A program made the translations under genes and the position numbers. DNA of 64,000 nt from Tolypocladium sp. Sup5 PDA-1 (Eukaryota; Ascomycota; Sordariomycetes; Hypocreales; Ophiocordycipitaceae), in the NCBI GenBank assembly GCA_000750105.3, contig JPHH03000084.1, positions 32,107-96,106 of the forward strand. The letters are read 5' to 3'. The first letter of the stretch is position 1; every line of letters begins with the position of its first letter. The notes under the pieces were generated by a model. It ran no database searches and was not told where the DNA came from. It saw nothing but the letters and a program-made list of their open reading frames with translations. This document shows, one piece after another, positions 33,566-44,708 of the stretch.

Positions 33566-36505
33566 ATGACGACTCTATCGAGCCCGCCGTCGTTGCACTC
33601 GGCCGGCTCCGAGCCGGTGCACCTGTCGACGGCTCCGCAGTCGCTCGCGAGAGCCGTCCTCGCCAGACGAGCCGAATACGTGCGCCCGCACAAGATACGA
33701 GTCAAGATTGGCACTTGGAATGTCGCCGCGTGCCCGGGTACGGACAAGGACCTGGCGAGTTGGTTTGTCGGCGGCCGAGGCGTCGACAGGAGCTTCGCCG
33801 CGCTGGATCTCTCGCACAATCCCGCCGTCGAGCACAGAAAGTCACGCTTGACGGATGGAGACTCTGACTCGGTGTGTCTTGTTGGCGGAGACGATGTAGG
33901 CCTCTACGTCCTGGGGCTGCAAGAGGTGGTGGACCTCAACGTGACAAAGGAGTACATGAATCGGGCCGTGTATGCAGACAACGCCCCCATGGAGAAGTGG
34001 CAAGCCGCCCTGGAAGCCGCCATGCCCCCGGGGTACCAGCTCATGGCGGCCGAGCAGATGACCGGCCTCCTGCTTCTCGTGTATGCATCTCCGGAGGTTG
34101 CGCCGACCATCAGCAATATCAGCACAAAGCCAATCGGGACGGGGCTCTTGGGCTATTTTGGAAACAAGGGTGCTGTCACCACGAGGTTGGTCCTTGGTGA
34201 GACGACTCGGATGGTCTTTGTCAACTGCCATCTCGCTAGCGGCGCGGGATCCAACTACCTTGATCGGCGGTGTTGGGATGTGGGACAGATTCTATCCAAG
34301 ACGCTGTTCGATCCCGTGGTGCATGCTGGTGTGGCCGAGGACGACGGCGAGAAGATTGGGGACGAAGACTTTGCTTTTTGGTTCGGGGACCTCAACTTTC
34401 GCCTTGACGGCCTGCCGGGAGATGACATCAGGAGACTGTTGACCTTGCACACGCGAGGCGAATATGACTTGAGCGGCGATAAACCCTCGGCGCCGTTGGA
34501 AGGGGACGGCGTCATCGTCATGCGGAACTCGGAGAGCGACGATGATGTCACGCCGCTTCCTTCAGTGCATTCCCGAGAACAGAGTTTTGACTCGGAGACG
34601 TCTCTACCCGATCCTGACGACTTCCCAGAGGACCCTAGCCAAGACCCAGCATCGCTGCAGGCAACGCTGGATTCTCTCCTGCCCCATGACCAGCTGAGGA
34701 GGGTTATTGCACAGCATAAGGTCTTCCATGATGGTTGGAGGGAGGGCCCCATCACGTTCCTCCCATCATACAAGTACGACGTCGGCACCGTTGGCCTGTT
34801 CGACTCGAGCGAGAAGCAGCGCTCCCCGAGCTGGTGTGACCGCATTCTGTACCGGACGCGCAAGGACAAGCAAGTCCATGACAAACGTGTCGAGGAAGAG
34901 AAGGCGGCTAAGCAGAAAGACGAGGAAATGAAATCCAGGGGCATCGACCAAGACGACGATGTTCTCTTCAGCTATGACCCGGACACTGATGGCGAGGAGC
35001 AACCCAAGGGAAGCCCTGGTGTGGATTACGACGAGTACGATGAGGTGACAGACGACCACGCAACCGACGACGTCCTAACAAAGGAGGGCTTCTTGGACCA
35101 TATTAACCAGGACATTTACACGTCCCATCAGCGCATCATGTCTTCCGATCACAAGCCGATTATATCCGTCTTCACCCTAGACTACGATGCCGTCGTCCCC
35201 GAGCTGAAGGCCAAGGTTCACGCCGAGGTTGCCCGCGAACTTGATAGAGCGGAAAACGAGGGCCGGCCGGGGATCACAGTCGTCGTCGAAGGCGGCAAGG
35301 ACCACAATGGGAGTGCGGTCGACTTGGGCGAGATTGGGTTTCTGGAGAGAAAGTCGTCGGTCGCGACGATTGCAAACACTGGCAGCGTGTCCGCGAGCTT
35401 CGCGTTTGTAGAGAAGCCAACCACGGAGGATGGCGATCCTGCCGTCCCGCCCTGGTTGACAACCTCCTTTATCCGCCCGGACGGAGACGCGACGGAGCAT
35501 CTGGGCAGAACCGTGACCCTTGAACCGGGAGAAACGGTCCTCGCGCACATCGAGGCCCAGGTTTCTGCCATATTCCACCTCCGAGCCCTCAATGACGGCC
35601 AGGCCAAGATTGAGGACGTCCTGGTGCTGCGGGTCGAAGATGGTCGCGATCACTTCATCCCCTTGCGAGGCACCTGGCTACCGACTTGCTTTGGCCGCTC
35701 CATCGACGAACTCATCCGCGTGCCCGATGGGGGCATCAGGAAGTTCGTTCGAGACAAGGGCATCAAGGGCGCCATCCCCTACGACTCGGATGTCCACTGC
35801 TCGGCTCCCAAGGAGCTGTTTAAGCTGACAGAAGCCATCCAGACACTGGGCGAACGATGCGTAGCTGACGAGGCCATGCTGGAGGACATGGAGCTGCCGC
35901 GTGATGCTGGATGGCCCCTGGATGCCTCCACATGGGCGGCCGGGCTGCTGGAGCAAAACTCGACAAAGGCGGAGATTGTCGCTGCGTTGGATACGGACTC
36001 ATCCATCTTCGAGGCCCTGCCCGCTGAGCTCTCGTCTTCTCACAAACTCGAGCTCCTGTCAGCCGTTCTGCTCCTCTTTCTGGCCTCCCTCACCGACGGT
36101 CTCGTGCCGGCACACCTGTGGGCGAAGCTGTCCACTTCTCTCCCAAGCCTGACGGCGTTGCCCGCGACAGCTTGGCCCGACGTCAAGAACCAGGTGCTCG
36201 ATATTCTCTCGTCGGCCCCGAACCACAGCATTGCCTTTGTGTTCCTGACGTCGACGGTTTCGCGGGTCGCAGCAGAGCTCAGCGCGGCGGTGGCGGAAGC
36301 ACCATCACGGCTCCCCGGCTTGGGACGGCGGCTGAGCTTCCGGCGGGGCGACGACGACGGCACCAAGAAGCGGCGGGTCAGGGAGAAGAGGTTTGCGGAA
36401 ATACTAGGGCCGTTGGCCTTCCGCGCAAACGACAAGGACAAGGCGATGAAGGACAAGGAGCGGATCGTGATTGAGATGTTTCTGGGACGAGAGACGGGTG
36501 GCTAG
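33566..36505 (+). CDS. OCRL/INPP5B-like inositol polyphosphate 5-phosphatase with RhoGAP-like end
   Basis: A single exon of 979 residues. Residues about 45-535 form the 5-phosphatase domain: VKIGTWNVAACPG, GLQEVVDLN, GLLGYFGNKGAVTTRL, VNCHLASGAG, WFGDLNFRL (about 272) with the catalytic Asp/Asn, SPSWCDRILYRT (about 420) and SSDHKPI (about 525). The domain carries two acidic insertions. Next comes an ASH-like beta segment (LGEIGFLERKSSVATIANTG) and a C-terminal helical region beginning RGTWLPTCFGRSIDELIRV that resembles an inactive RhoGAP domain. This order is that of OCRL and INPP5B. These remove the 5-phosphate of PI(4,5)P2 on endosome and Golgi membranes. The Lys-rich acidic run about residues 435-500 is probably a disordered loop in the catalytic domain. 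Confidence 0.9.
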   Translation: MTTLSSPPSLHSAGSEPVHLSTAPQSLARAVLARRAEYVRPHKIRVKIGTWNVAACPGTDKDLASWFVGGRGVDRSFAALDLSHNPAVEHRKSRLTDGDSDSVCLVGGDDVGLYVLGLQEVVDLNVTKEYMNRAVYADNAPMEKWQAALEAAMPPGYQLMAAEQMTGLLLLVYASPEVAPTISNISTKPIGTGLLGYFGNKGAVTTRLVLGETTRMVFVNCHLASGAGSNYLDRRCWDVGQILSKTLFDPVVHAGVAEDDGEKIGDEDFAFWFGDLNFRLDGLPGDDIRRLLTLHTRGEYDLSGDKPSAPLEGDGVIVMRNSESDDDVTPLPSVHSREQSFDSETSLPDPDDFPEDPSQDPASLQATLDSLLPHDQLRRVIAQHKVFHDGWREGPITFLPSYKYDVGTVGLFDSSEKQRSPSWCDRILYRTRKDKQVHDKRVEEEKAAKQKDEEMKSRGIDQDDDVLFSYDPDTDGEEQPKGSPGVDYDEYDEVTDDHATDDVLTKEGFLDHINQDIYTSHQRIMSSDHKPIISVFTLDYDAVVPELKAKVHAEVARELDRAENEGRPGITVVVEGGKDHNGSAVDLGEIGFLERKSSVATIANTGSVSASFAFVEKPTTEDGDPAVPPWLTTSFIRPDGDATEHLGRTVTLEPGETVLAHIEAQVSAIFHLRALNDGQAKIEDVLVLRVEDGRDHFIPLRGTWLPTCFGRSIDELIRVPDGGIRKFVRDKGIKGAIPYDSDVHCSAPKELFKLTEAIQTLGERCVADEAMLEDMELPRDAGWPLDASTWAAGLLEQNSTKAEIVAALDTDSSIFEALPAELSSSHKLELLSAVLLLFLASLTDGLVPAHLWAKLSTSLPSLTALPATAWPDVKNQVLDILSSAPNHSIAFVFLTSTVSRVAAELSAAVAEAPSRLPGLGRRLSFRRGDDDGTKKRRVREKRFAEILGPLAFRANDKDKAMKDKERIVIEMFLGRETGG

Positions 36506-37462
36506 GCGCACGAGGCGAGACCAGCTGCCGGGCAAGGCAAGAGGAGGAGCCGGAGCCGGGCATGGTGCCGGCGGTCTAGGCGCTGATGATGTTTCGATAG
36601 ATGAGGATTTCACGAAAGTGTAAGCACGGCATTAAACGGCGGCTCTGTTGGGTCTCGCTTGGGAGGATATGTGGGCAAACGGTAGAAGACGGCAACACTG
36701 GGCAACCATACGAGGGAGGGCCGGTAATCAGTACTAAGGTACCTTGTGGATAGTACACTAGCAGGCAGCAGAGTCAATTACTTACTACTCTATGTATGTT
36801 TGTGTTGGACTCGGTTACATCTGACGGCCAAAGAGGCTGGAAACTGGAACTGCTTTCCTGGAAGGCGCCGAAGTGCAGACATCCTTCCTCGAGTGAATGC
36901 GGTCCCAAACGAGGCCGACACCGCATGACATGACGACGACGGTCAGGAGGCTCAAGGCACGCACACTCCTTCGGCTGCAGCCCGTCATCCTGGTCCGGCA
37001 ACACCACGCTCGTTTGTTTTGGCGGCTTGCTGTGCACGCCAAGGCAGTGACTGTTTGTCTCGCCGCGGCGTCTACGTGTGCTTTATACGTCGATACGACG
37101 AGCGGGCCCTGCCTCTCTTGCTTCCTTGCCCGCTGTCGGAAAAGACAAGCCGTGAATCACGCCCCTCCCCGGCTTCCATTGTCGAGCGACTCGAGCTATT
37201 GTCGAGCCGCGCAGACATGCGGTCAATCTACCTAGCTCAGTCTGCTCACCTCGCCGCTGCCAAGCACTAGACCACCGTGCCTTCTTACTCTCCTTTCTTC
37301 GTCACGGAACGCTGCTGCGCGAACACATTCGCGGCCTGATCGAATGCCCTGACACGACTGCACCTCCCGCGGCACTCTGGCACCGCTGTCTCTGCGTTGG
37401 AGGCACTCGCTGCGAGATATTTCGACACCCAGCACACATCACGCCTTGGTTCGACATTCGCC
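36506..37462. other. Intergenic, no gene recognised
   Basis: Short frames only. The last 200 bp are presumably promoter and leader of the gene at 37463. Confidence 0.4.
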
Positions 37463-38690
37463 ATGCGGTGGGGAGCAAAAGTCACCGACACGACCAAGAT
37501 TTCGCCCAATGGCCGTCGGCTCTTCCTTGAAAAGGTGGAAGGCATAATCAACCGGCTTCATGGCCTACGCCGCAGGGCCATGCAGCACGCCTCTCTGCAG
37601 TCCACTGCTGCCTTTGCGGCCGAAATACCACTCCCTTGCGCGTCGCCTACGGAGCAACATGAACTGAGGGACACCTCGATAGGAAGTGGCCCTTCTAAGG
37701 AGCAGGCGAGTCCTCCACGAGGCTCAGATGAGCTTGCATGGTCGACTCGGGATGAGAGCCAAGCGTTGGCGTGCGACACTTGGTACTGCGACCAACCTGA
37801 TGCACAGGAGGAGGCCTTTACGATCCAAGGCACCTGGCTTGAGCTTGCCAACCCGGTACCTGATGTGCCTGATTTGTTTGGCTGTCTTGCCTACACCTAC
37901 GCCGACGAGGAGAGTGCTCAGACCTCTGAGGAGTCTTTGGACGCGACGAGCGACTACGTCTTCTTCGGCAGCGAGGGCTTTCAGTACGAGTACGAGGCTC
38001 CAGAATTTGCCCAGTCACAAGACAGCGACCATTCTGTGTGCGCAGATCAGGGAGCCACCACAGACAACCCCGTGGAAAGCAAGTTACGCAAGGAACATGT
38101 CCTTCTCGCGCCGTGGGACCAGACATTTCCAGGCAAGCTGGAGCGGTACTTGGACCGCTGCGACGATACAAGGCTCGAATCAAGGTGCGGCTTGCCCCAT
38201 CACGCTCTTGACATTCACTCCGGCCTTGACTCGTCATCCTTGGTTCCCGGAGATTACCGCCCCCCCATCTTAAGCTCCCACTTGCTCCGACTCCAGAAGG
38301 ACATTGAACAAGTCTACAAGCATCGCCGGAGCTTCAGCCAGAGCATGTATGACGTCAAGAGGTCGCTCAGGTGTCACCAATCCCGCTAGGACGTGGAAAG
38401 GTCCGAGGGCGATCTGACTTTTGTCATGAAGAGCCGTGGCTACGGGAGCCCTTTGGCGGAGAGCATCACGGCGGACGAGGCATGGCCAGAGGATGACTGG
38501 GGATTTACCTCTGTGCAATCACGCAGAACAAGGCTCTGTGGCGGTACCGAGACGTCTGCTTCAGAGAATGGCAATACTGGGGACGCTGCGGCGAAGAAGA
38601 AAAGCCCCAGGGCCTCGAGGAGGATCCGCTGGTAGATTCTTGGAGTTCGCAGGGCGATATTGGGCAAGATTCCTGGGGCGAGGAGGCAAG
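37463..38690 (+). CDS. Unrecognised protein; first exon clear, 3' structure unresolved
   Basis: From the ATG at 37463 an open frame runs 308 codons to a TAG at 38387-38389. It is acidic with many Ser, Tyr and Trp, contains TWLELANPVPDVPDLFG and YVFFGSEGFQYEYEAPEF, and ends with a basic helical stretch LLRLQKDIEQVYKHRRSFSQ. The same frame reopens after the stop to 38635. However, the most protein-like downstream reading is in another frame, from an acceptor at 38526: NKALWRYRDVCFREWQYWGR then acidic to a GTATGT donor at 38691, perhaps ending with a short exon LAEIDERTLYKTVARGLG (to 38878). I could not find a donor that joins these in phase, so either an intron is missed or the gene is damaged. 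No family or function is recognised. Confidence 0.5.
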
Positions 38691-39294
38691 GTATGTCGAC
38701 TTGAAAGTCGGCGCTGAAAGGGAGGTTGGATGCATAGCGGGTTGGAAACAGCCGAGGGCAACGTACCTTGGCGGCACGCCCATAGGCTGCCAAAACGTTG
38801 GCGCTTGCCGAGATCGACGAGAGAACGCTCTACAAGACCGTGGCGCGGGGGCTCGGGAGTGCCTTGGTCCGTCTGTGAGAGTCCCCGTTGATGGTATGTC
38901 GGCACAATGATTTCACTAGGTGGTTGAAGAACACACCCATGTCACTGAATGCCCGTTGGCAACGTACTTGGTGCATTTCCGTTTTAGGCACAGACCCCCT
39001 CCATGTCATGTTCGTCATGTCTATTCATTATATATCCCCATCTGACATCCACCGCCCTCCCGTGGCACGACGCTTTCCATGCCTTTATATCAAGGCTTCC
39101 GAGAACCCCCTTTCCTTCATGCATTCAAAACGCTGGTTCTTGTTGCATGTCTGGCTTGCATTTTTCCAATTGGGATCCCTGAGCATCCCATCTCGCTCAT
39201 ATGTGTCCAAGGCGCCGGTCCGTCGATATCGTGCCTCATGCGCGTTGAGCCTTGCACGGCGCTGCCCAATCGAAGCACGTGAATGGATAGGGTA
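38691..39294. other. Possible last intron and exon of the 37463 gene, then intergenic
   Basis: A frame ending at the TGA near 38876-38878 reads LAEIDERTLYKTVARGLGSA and may be the terminal exon of the upstream gene. The remainder up to the inverted-repeat element shows nothing. Confidence 0.3.
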
Positions 39295-39620
39295 TTGCTA
39301 TTTGCAGAGATAAAAACCTCTATTTGCAGAGAAGACTTTAATTCTCAGTGGTGGCCCCGCGCAAGCGCAAGTGTACCTACTGTTGTTAAACCTGCTACCT
39401 TTGCCGCATCGTTCCACAACGCAAATACGTGAGCCTAGCAAAAACCTCGCAATGCGCAAGGGGAAGCTTGCATACTGTTTGAGTCGGGTAAAATAGTGAT
39501 GTTTTAAGATTTCGTGAGCACAATTTAATATCTTCTTTACCTTCGATATCTGATGAATTTCTGGAGAATCTGGCGGCGGGCACGGGCTATAATGGTCCAA
39601 AATCTCTCTGCAAATAGCAA
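39295..39620. mobile_element. Miniature inverted-repeat element (326 bp), TA target site
   Basis: Perfect 16-bp inverted ends TTGCTATTTGCAGAGA (39295-39310) and TCTCTGCAAATAGCAA (39605-39620) are each flanked by TA. A second CTCTATTTGCAGAGA block follows the left end at about 39319-39333. Inside is AT-rich and non-coding. The TA duplication and small size mark a non-autonomous Tc1/mariner/pogo-type element. The arm design matches the element at 21537-21675. Confidence 0.8.
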
Positions 39621-39734
39621 TACTCATGGGATATCAAAGGTAACCCTCATTCCTTGGCAACGAAAGTGACAGAACAGGTGACGGAAAGCAAATCACCCCT
39701 GTCCCCCCAACCTCTGGGAGCGTAGGAGGGCGAG

Positions 39735-42700
39735 CTACGACTCGTACTCGCGCTCGTACGTGCGATGGGGGCGCCACAGCTCCTCGAAGATCTGAGAGAC
39801 CCAGTACAGAGGGTGGTCCCAGTCGAGCTGTGCTTGGCATCCGTCGTAGGGAGTGTCTGAGCTGGCCCCAGGATGGTCATCCAGGCGCTTCATGTGGCCG
39901 TTGTTTTCCCTGCATTCCTTCCACACGGAGAGCTGCCCGCTCACGAGCGGGTCCACCAGCGTGTCCATGACGAGCTTGTGCTGCTCCGAGGACAGCTCGC
40001 CCATGAAATTCTTGTGCCGGGTCAGAGGCTCGCGGGGGTTGGGCCAGGGCCCCCTGTTGTAGTAGTGCCAGTGCATGAGGATGTTGTTGCAGCCGGCCTG
40101 GAGCTCCTCGACGAACTTGGGGATCGAGTAGCGAAGCTGCTCCCATCACCAGACGTGTTAGCCGTTGAACGCGAGCCCGGTGAGCGAGGGAGTGAGTGGG
40201 TGGGGAAACGGGTTGACATGTCGTACCTTTGCGCCGTGGTTGTTCCTCGCGTGGCGGTATCGGTCGGCGCTGATGAAGCTCGCTTCCCGCAGGAGGATGA
40301 AGACGCAGAGGTAAATGGTCCACCACCAGCGTGACTGGCTGCTCGTCATGTAGACCTCGAGGCCCGTGAGGACCCGGTGGGCGTACTTGCTGAGCAGCTT
40401 GGTGGAGTTGATGCTGTCGAACTGGGCGAGGATCATGCGCGGGAGGGAGACCTTGCCGTACAGCGGGTACGTCTCGTCCTTGGTTTCGGGCCTCATGCCG
40501 AGCTTTTCCTCTCCGCAAATGTACGCGCTGCCGGTTGTATGCCCTGTACACATTGGTCAGCCTCAAAGCGCGGCGGCAGCGAACGATGAAGCGCGACTAA
40601 CGGATGGCGAACCAAAGGATGAAGAGATTGCCGAGAAGCGTCTTCTCCGGGTTCGGCTTCTTGCCATCCGGTCCCTCCACCTCATCCTGTGGTGCTGGTT
40701 AGCATCCGGAACCGTATTCACCTGATAACTCGCCGTCGCTACCAGACGTACCTCGAGACTCAAGTAGTGCTCGACTGCCATCGTGTAGGTTCGCTGTATG
40801 ACGTTGGGTGCAGCCAGCGGCAGGCCACGCAGTTTCGCCGACGGCATGCTCTGCTTCATGATGGATGGGATGGCATTGTCAATGACGTACTTCTCAAAGT
40901 AGTTGCCGGTGGTCCAGATGTTGGCGAGGCAGTACGGCTCCAGCTCCTTCTTCTTGCGCACTTCATCCCCATGGATGCCTTCTCGGACGGTCCAGTAACG
41001 CGCCGTCACGTCGCCGGGCCGCGCGTTGAAGCGCACGACCTCGACCACCAGTGGCTGGTCGCAGACTCCCAGAGTGAAGTGTATTGTGCGGATATCCTCG
41101 GGGCTAACCCGGTCTCCCACGTCCTTCATTGCCGTGCCGTCCCAGCGCGTCGTCAGTTTGAGCCCCCCTTTGCGGAAGAGGACCGTGTCCGTCAGCTTGT
41201 TCCTGTAGCATGGGATGTGGTGGATGGTCTTTTTGGAGTCCTTGGAGTAGTTCTGGCACTTCAAACACTCCGCGTCTGCGTCGCGAGGGTCGACTTCGCA
41301 CTTGGAGCAAGTCAATTCACATGTATTGTCAAGACGCTGTTCAAGTCGACCGCATGCGGGTACACTTACACGGCCCTTCTGGATTCTACACCGTAGACAC
41401 GCCTTCCTCGATCGAGTATCGGCTGTTTCTCGCCGCCTGACCTCATCAAAAGCTGAACGCTTCTTGGTCTTGCGCGACGTGCCATCAAGTTCCAGGACTG
41501 AGCCGAGGTTCGTGTTGGAAGCTGGTTCGGAGTTGATAAAACCATAGTGTAGACCGTGTAGGTCTTCAGCGTTTTCCGGCAGTTCCTGCTCAACCCATCC
41601 ATTCTGCCCCAATGTGCCTTGGCCCGGAGCCGCAGCGTATGACACGGCATATGTTGATGCTTGGGGACCGCACAAATCGACGTCCTGCCCCGATGGCATA
41701 ATATCATGGACCGTGTTGCCCTGACTGGCGAGTTGAGGCAGATGGGACTGTTCGGTTACTAGCAACGAGGAGCCATCACCTCCGAGCTGTTGGTGAAGCG
41801 GATAGGTATCGCCACCGCCCATTGTGGGTTGAGCTTGAGAAGGTGGCTCGAAGTTGAACTGATAGATTCCGTACCGACCCAAGGCCTCTGATGGATGCTC
41901 AAACTCTGTGATTTGCCGCCCAGCGTCACCTGGAAACCCGTTCTGGATGGGGGAAGCTAGGGAGTGAGAGGCGAGCACTTGGTTTGCGTAAGATGTGGGC
42001 GACAAGGCTGTTTGCGGTTGATAATGCAGCAGATGCTCTCCGACACCGGATCCCTGGCCCGAGGCGGGAAGATGATGCGGCGGGTTTGGATGCGTCACTT
42101 GGAGGCAATTCGTGACACAAGCCCCCGTTGAAGCTGCTGTGCCACTGTTGATATGTCCTGGACCCGCGATTTGGACTTGTTGGGGCAGTAGGTCGCCGTA
42201 GTACACCGATTCCGCACTGGGGGCCGCAGTCTGAGCCGGGCCGAGGGGAGGAGGAGGAGCAGGAAGAGGAGGTTGATGGTGGTGGTGATGAATGCCGGCT
42301 TCCGTGAGTTGACCGGATACAAGAGCAGGAATCTGATGCTGGAAGGATGGTTCATATAATAGTAGTCCGGCCGCGCTGCTGTGAGACTCCAAGAAGCCGT
42401 TCTCACCTGGATCCTGACGGTGGCCGGCGATCGGCATGACATGGGGGTCGCCATGGCCTGAGGTCTGGGCGACGACAGGGTACGGCATACAAGGCTGGAT
42501 GGGCTGCATATTGTGATGCTGACTTGCCTGGGCCAGAGTACTCGTACTCGTACTATGATGGAGTCGAGTATCACGATGGGTTTGGAAGCTTGGCAGGTTT
42601 GCGTTGCACGGGGGCACGAGGGCCGTTGGTCCAGACCCAGCTGTCTCGGTCACACCTGTGCCGGGGTCGACGGGCCAGGAATAGTGAGCTCCGTTGCCCG

Positions 42701-43315
42701 ACTGGGCCTGCTGGAGTTGGATGCTGACGTCGCGAACACGGCCAGAGGTATTCATACTCGAAAGGGCCCGGACGCCATGGTTGGCGTCGGAGGGCTGCTG
42801 AGCGCTGGCGACCCGCTTGCGCTTTGGTCGATGTTGGTCCTAGCAGAAGAAGAGATGGGTCAGAAAGCCCAAGTGGTGAGACGACGCGCGACCTAAGTCT
42901 TTGCCGGTCGAAGAACCGACCCCGGACCAGACGGACGTCGACGCAACGGGGGAAGGGCGAGGAGGTGCGGGTGACGGCAATGGTCACCTCGCTATTTATT
43001 ACCCACTCTTCCGGTCTGCCCCTTGCGTGGCCCTCGTCGTCTCGTCAAGAAACCACGAGATGGGTACGAAGTAGGCACGGAGCGCGCACGGAGTAGGGCC
43101 CTGCAGCTATGATAGCACTACCATTGGCATGCAGCGGGTGGTGGTTGTGGTGGAGGGGGCGTGTCTGGTAGCACTTGGATCAAGGGGCCGTGTGGGAGCC
43201 GACAGGCGCAGAAGCGCAGACGCAAACGACAATGGGGACGATGAAACAGACAGAGGATGGCGAAATCGAAATCTTGGCTTACCGGAAGGCCTGGCCGGCC
43301 GGCCACTGTCTCCAT
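39735..43315 (-). CDS. Large zinc-cluster transcriptional regulator
   Basis: Proposed minus-strand exons are 43315-43283, 42839-41370, 41300-40752, 40686-40602, 40543-40227 and 40136-39735, giving 951 residues in one frame. A basic RPKRKR stretch lies near the N-terminus, followed by about 430 residues rich in Gln, Pro, His and Gly. The zinc cluster spans two exons: C492-x2-C495-x6-C502-x10-C513-x2-C516-x15-C532, from ACLRCRIQKGR to HIPCYRNKL. The region after it has LGVCDQPLVVEVVRFNARPG and many Trp/Tyr, ending FEELWRPHRTYEREYES. The central DNA-binding site and long C-terminal domain are typical of a filamentous-fungal regulator type; the target is unknown. All inner introns (60-90 nt) have good signals. 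The first exon (METVAGRPGLP) and its 443-nt intron are tentative; an ATG at 42755 is the fallback start. Confidence 0.82.
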
Positions 43316-43686
43316 GATGGTGCTGCGCTGCGCCGCTGCGCCGCGCCGTTGGGCCCCGGCTGGGGTCACGGCGTCACCCGTCACCGTCACCAGACGAGGG
43401 GGCTAGCTTATTGCCTGACGGAGTGATGCGTCACACAGTCGAGGAGGACTGCGCAGTTACTCGTATGTGCTGTGCGGTGCTGTGATGCGAACGGCGACGG
43501 GGCCCTGGATGGGTGGGTGCGGTGTGGAATGACAAGGGGGGCATATGCCGTTGTACGACAGTCTTGTATGCTGTGTATGTACGGAGTACGGGGCATGTAC
43601 GGATAGTAGTATGTAAGGCCAGGCATGTAATGGTAAGGGTTCGCGGCGGGGGCGGAGGGAGATGGAGTGTGTGTGTGCGTGTGTGC

Positions 43687-43705
43687 GAGAGAGAGAGAGA
43701 GAGAG
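43687..43705. repeat. (GA)n microsatellite
   Basis: An uninterrupted GA tract of 19 bp follows a GTGT-rich stretch, about 370 bp upstream of the zinc-cluster gene. Confidence 0.9.
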
Positions 43706-44045
43706 TGCGGGAGGGCACCAGGAGGAAGGGGGATGGATTCGAGATGGGACGGCGGCTGTCAACGGGGCCGCAGAGGGAGACAGGATAGGATGGATGCCTG
43801 CCCGCCTACATGAACTCGCTGTGCGTCGACGTGAGCTCTGTAAAAGCAAAACTTTGCAAAGAAACAACAGTCAGCGCCGTGTACTCCGTACCTCCGTACC
43901 ATACATGTGCATCACTGTATACCGTCTGGTGCGTGGACTGACACCGGGTGGCTGGGGGCTGGTCCAAGAAGGGGTTTGGAGGAAGAGACTGGCAAGCCGC
44001 GTCGAAAAGACTCAATCAAGGCTGCGGCTCTGCTGGGGAAGGGAC

Positions 44046-44070
44046 GCATCGCATCGCATCGCATCGCATC
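44046..44070. repeat. (GCATC)5 microsatellite
   Basis: Five perfect GCATC units. Confidence 0.9.
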
Positions 44071-44652
44071 GCATGGCTTCCGGGTGGCCAGGGGCTCACT
44101 TCATCACTCACTGATCATTGATGCCAATGGCCCGCGCGCGCCGCGCCAGGTCGTCGGCTGCACTGGCGCACGTCCTTCGTACCCGGTACGGCCTGGCCCA
44201 AGCACATGCAGATGACGGATCGAGTATTCCAGCACGGAGGCCGTGTGCTTGCGCTGCTGTATCGACGCGGGAAAAATCGTTCGTCGGGGTTGTTGAGTGT
44301 CCGACAACGTTGGTTGGCTGGCTGTGGCGGGAGAAACGAGACAGTGCTGCCCCCTCCCCGGGGCGGGGGCCATGAGATGTGACTGCGCAAGGCTGAGTGA
44401 GACCCATGCGGCCACGTTGCATAGGGCATTCGCCTATGTAAAAGTACGGAGTTGTTACTCGGTACTTCTTACGCAGCTTGTACATGCGGGTTGCGAATTT
44501 CGTCTTGCTCGTGCCTGTAGGCTGTAGTCCCTGGTTGCCAGCCACGACAAGTATGATGCACCATCTCGTCACGCTCGGCCGAAACGCCTGTCCCGTACAC
44601 ACGAGTACTCGTACTTGGTACCGGAGAGGTGGCTCTCCGCACTGTCCCGGTC

Positions 44653-44708
44653 TGTCAGACTGTCGGACTGTCGGACGGTCAGGCTGTCGGACGGTCAGAC
44701 TGTCACGC
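44653..44708. repeat. Degenerate 8-bp tandem array
   Basis: Seven consecutive 8-mers follow the pattern (T/G)GTC(A/G)G(A/G)C, such as TGTCGGAC and GGTCAGAC. Differences are single-base. Confidence 0.8.

Noticed and set aside
38341..38635. Programmed stop-codon readthrough in the 37463 gene
   Set aside because: The continuation in the same frame is less protein-like than the other frame, so a missed intron or damage is more likely.
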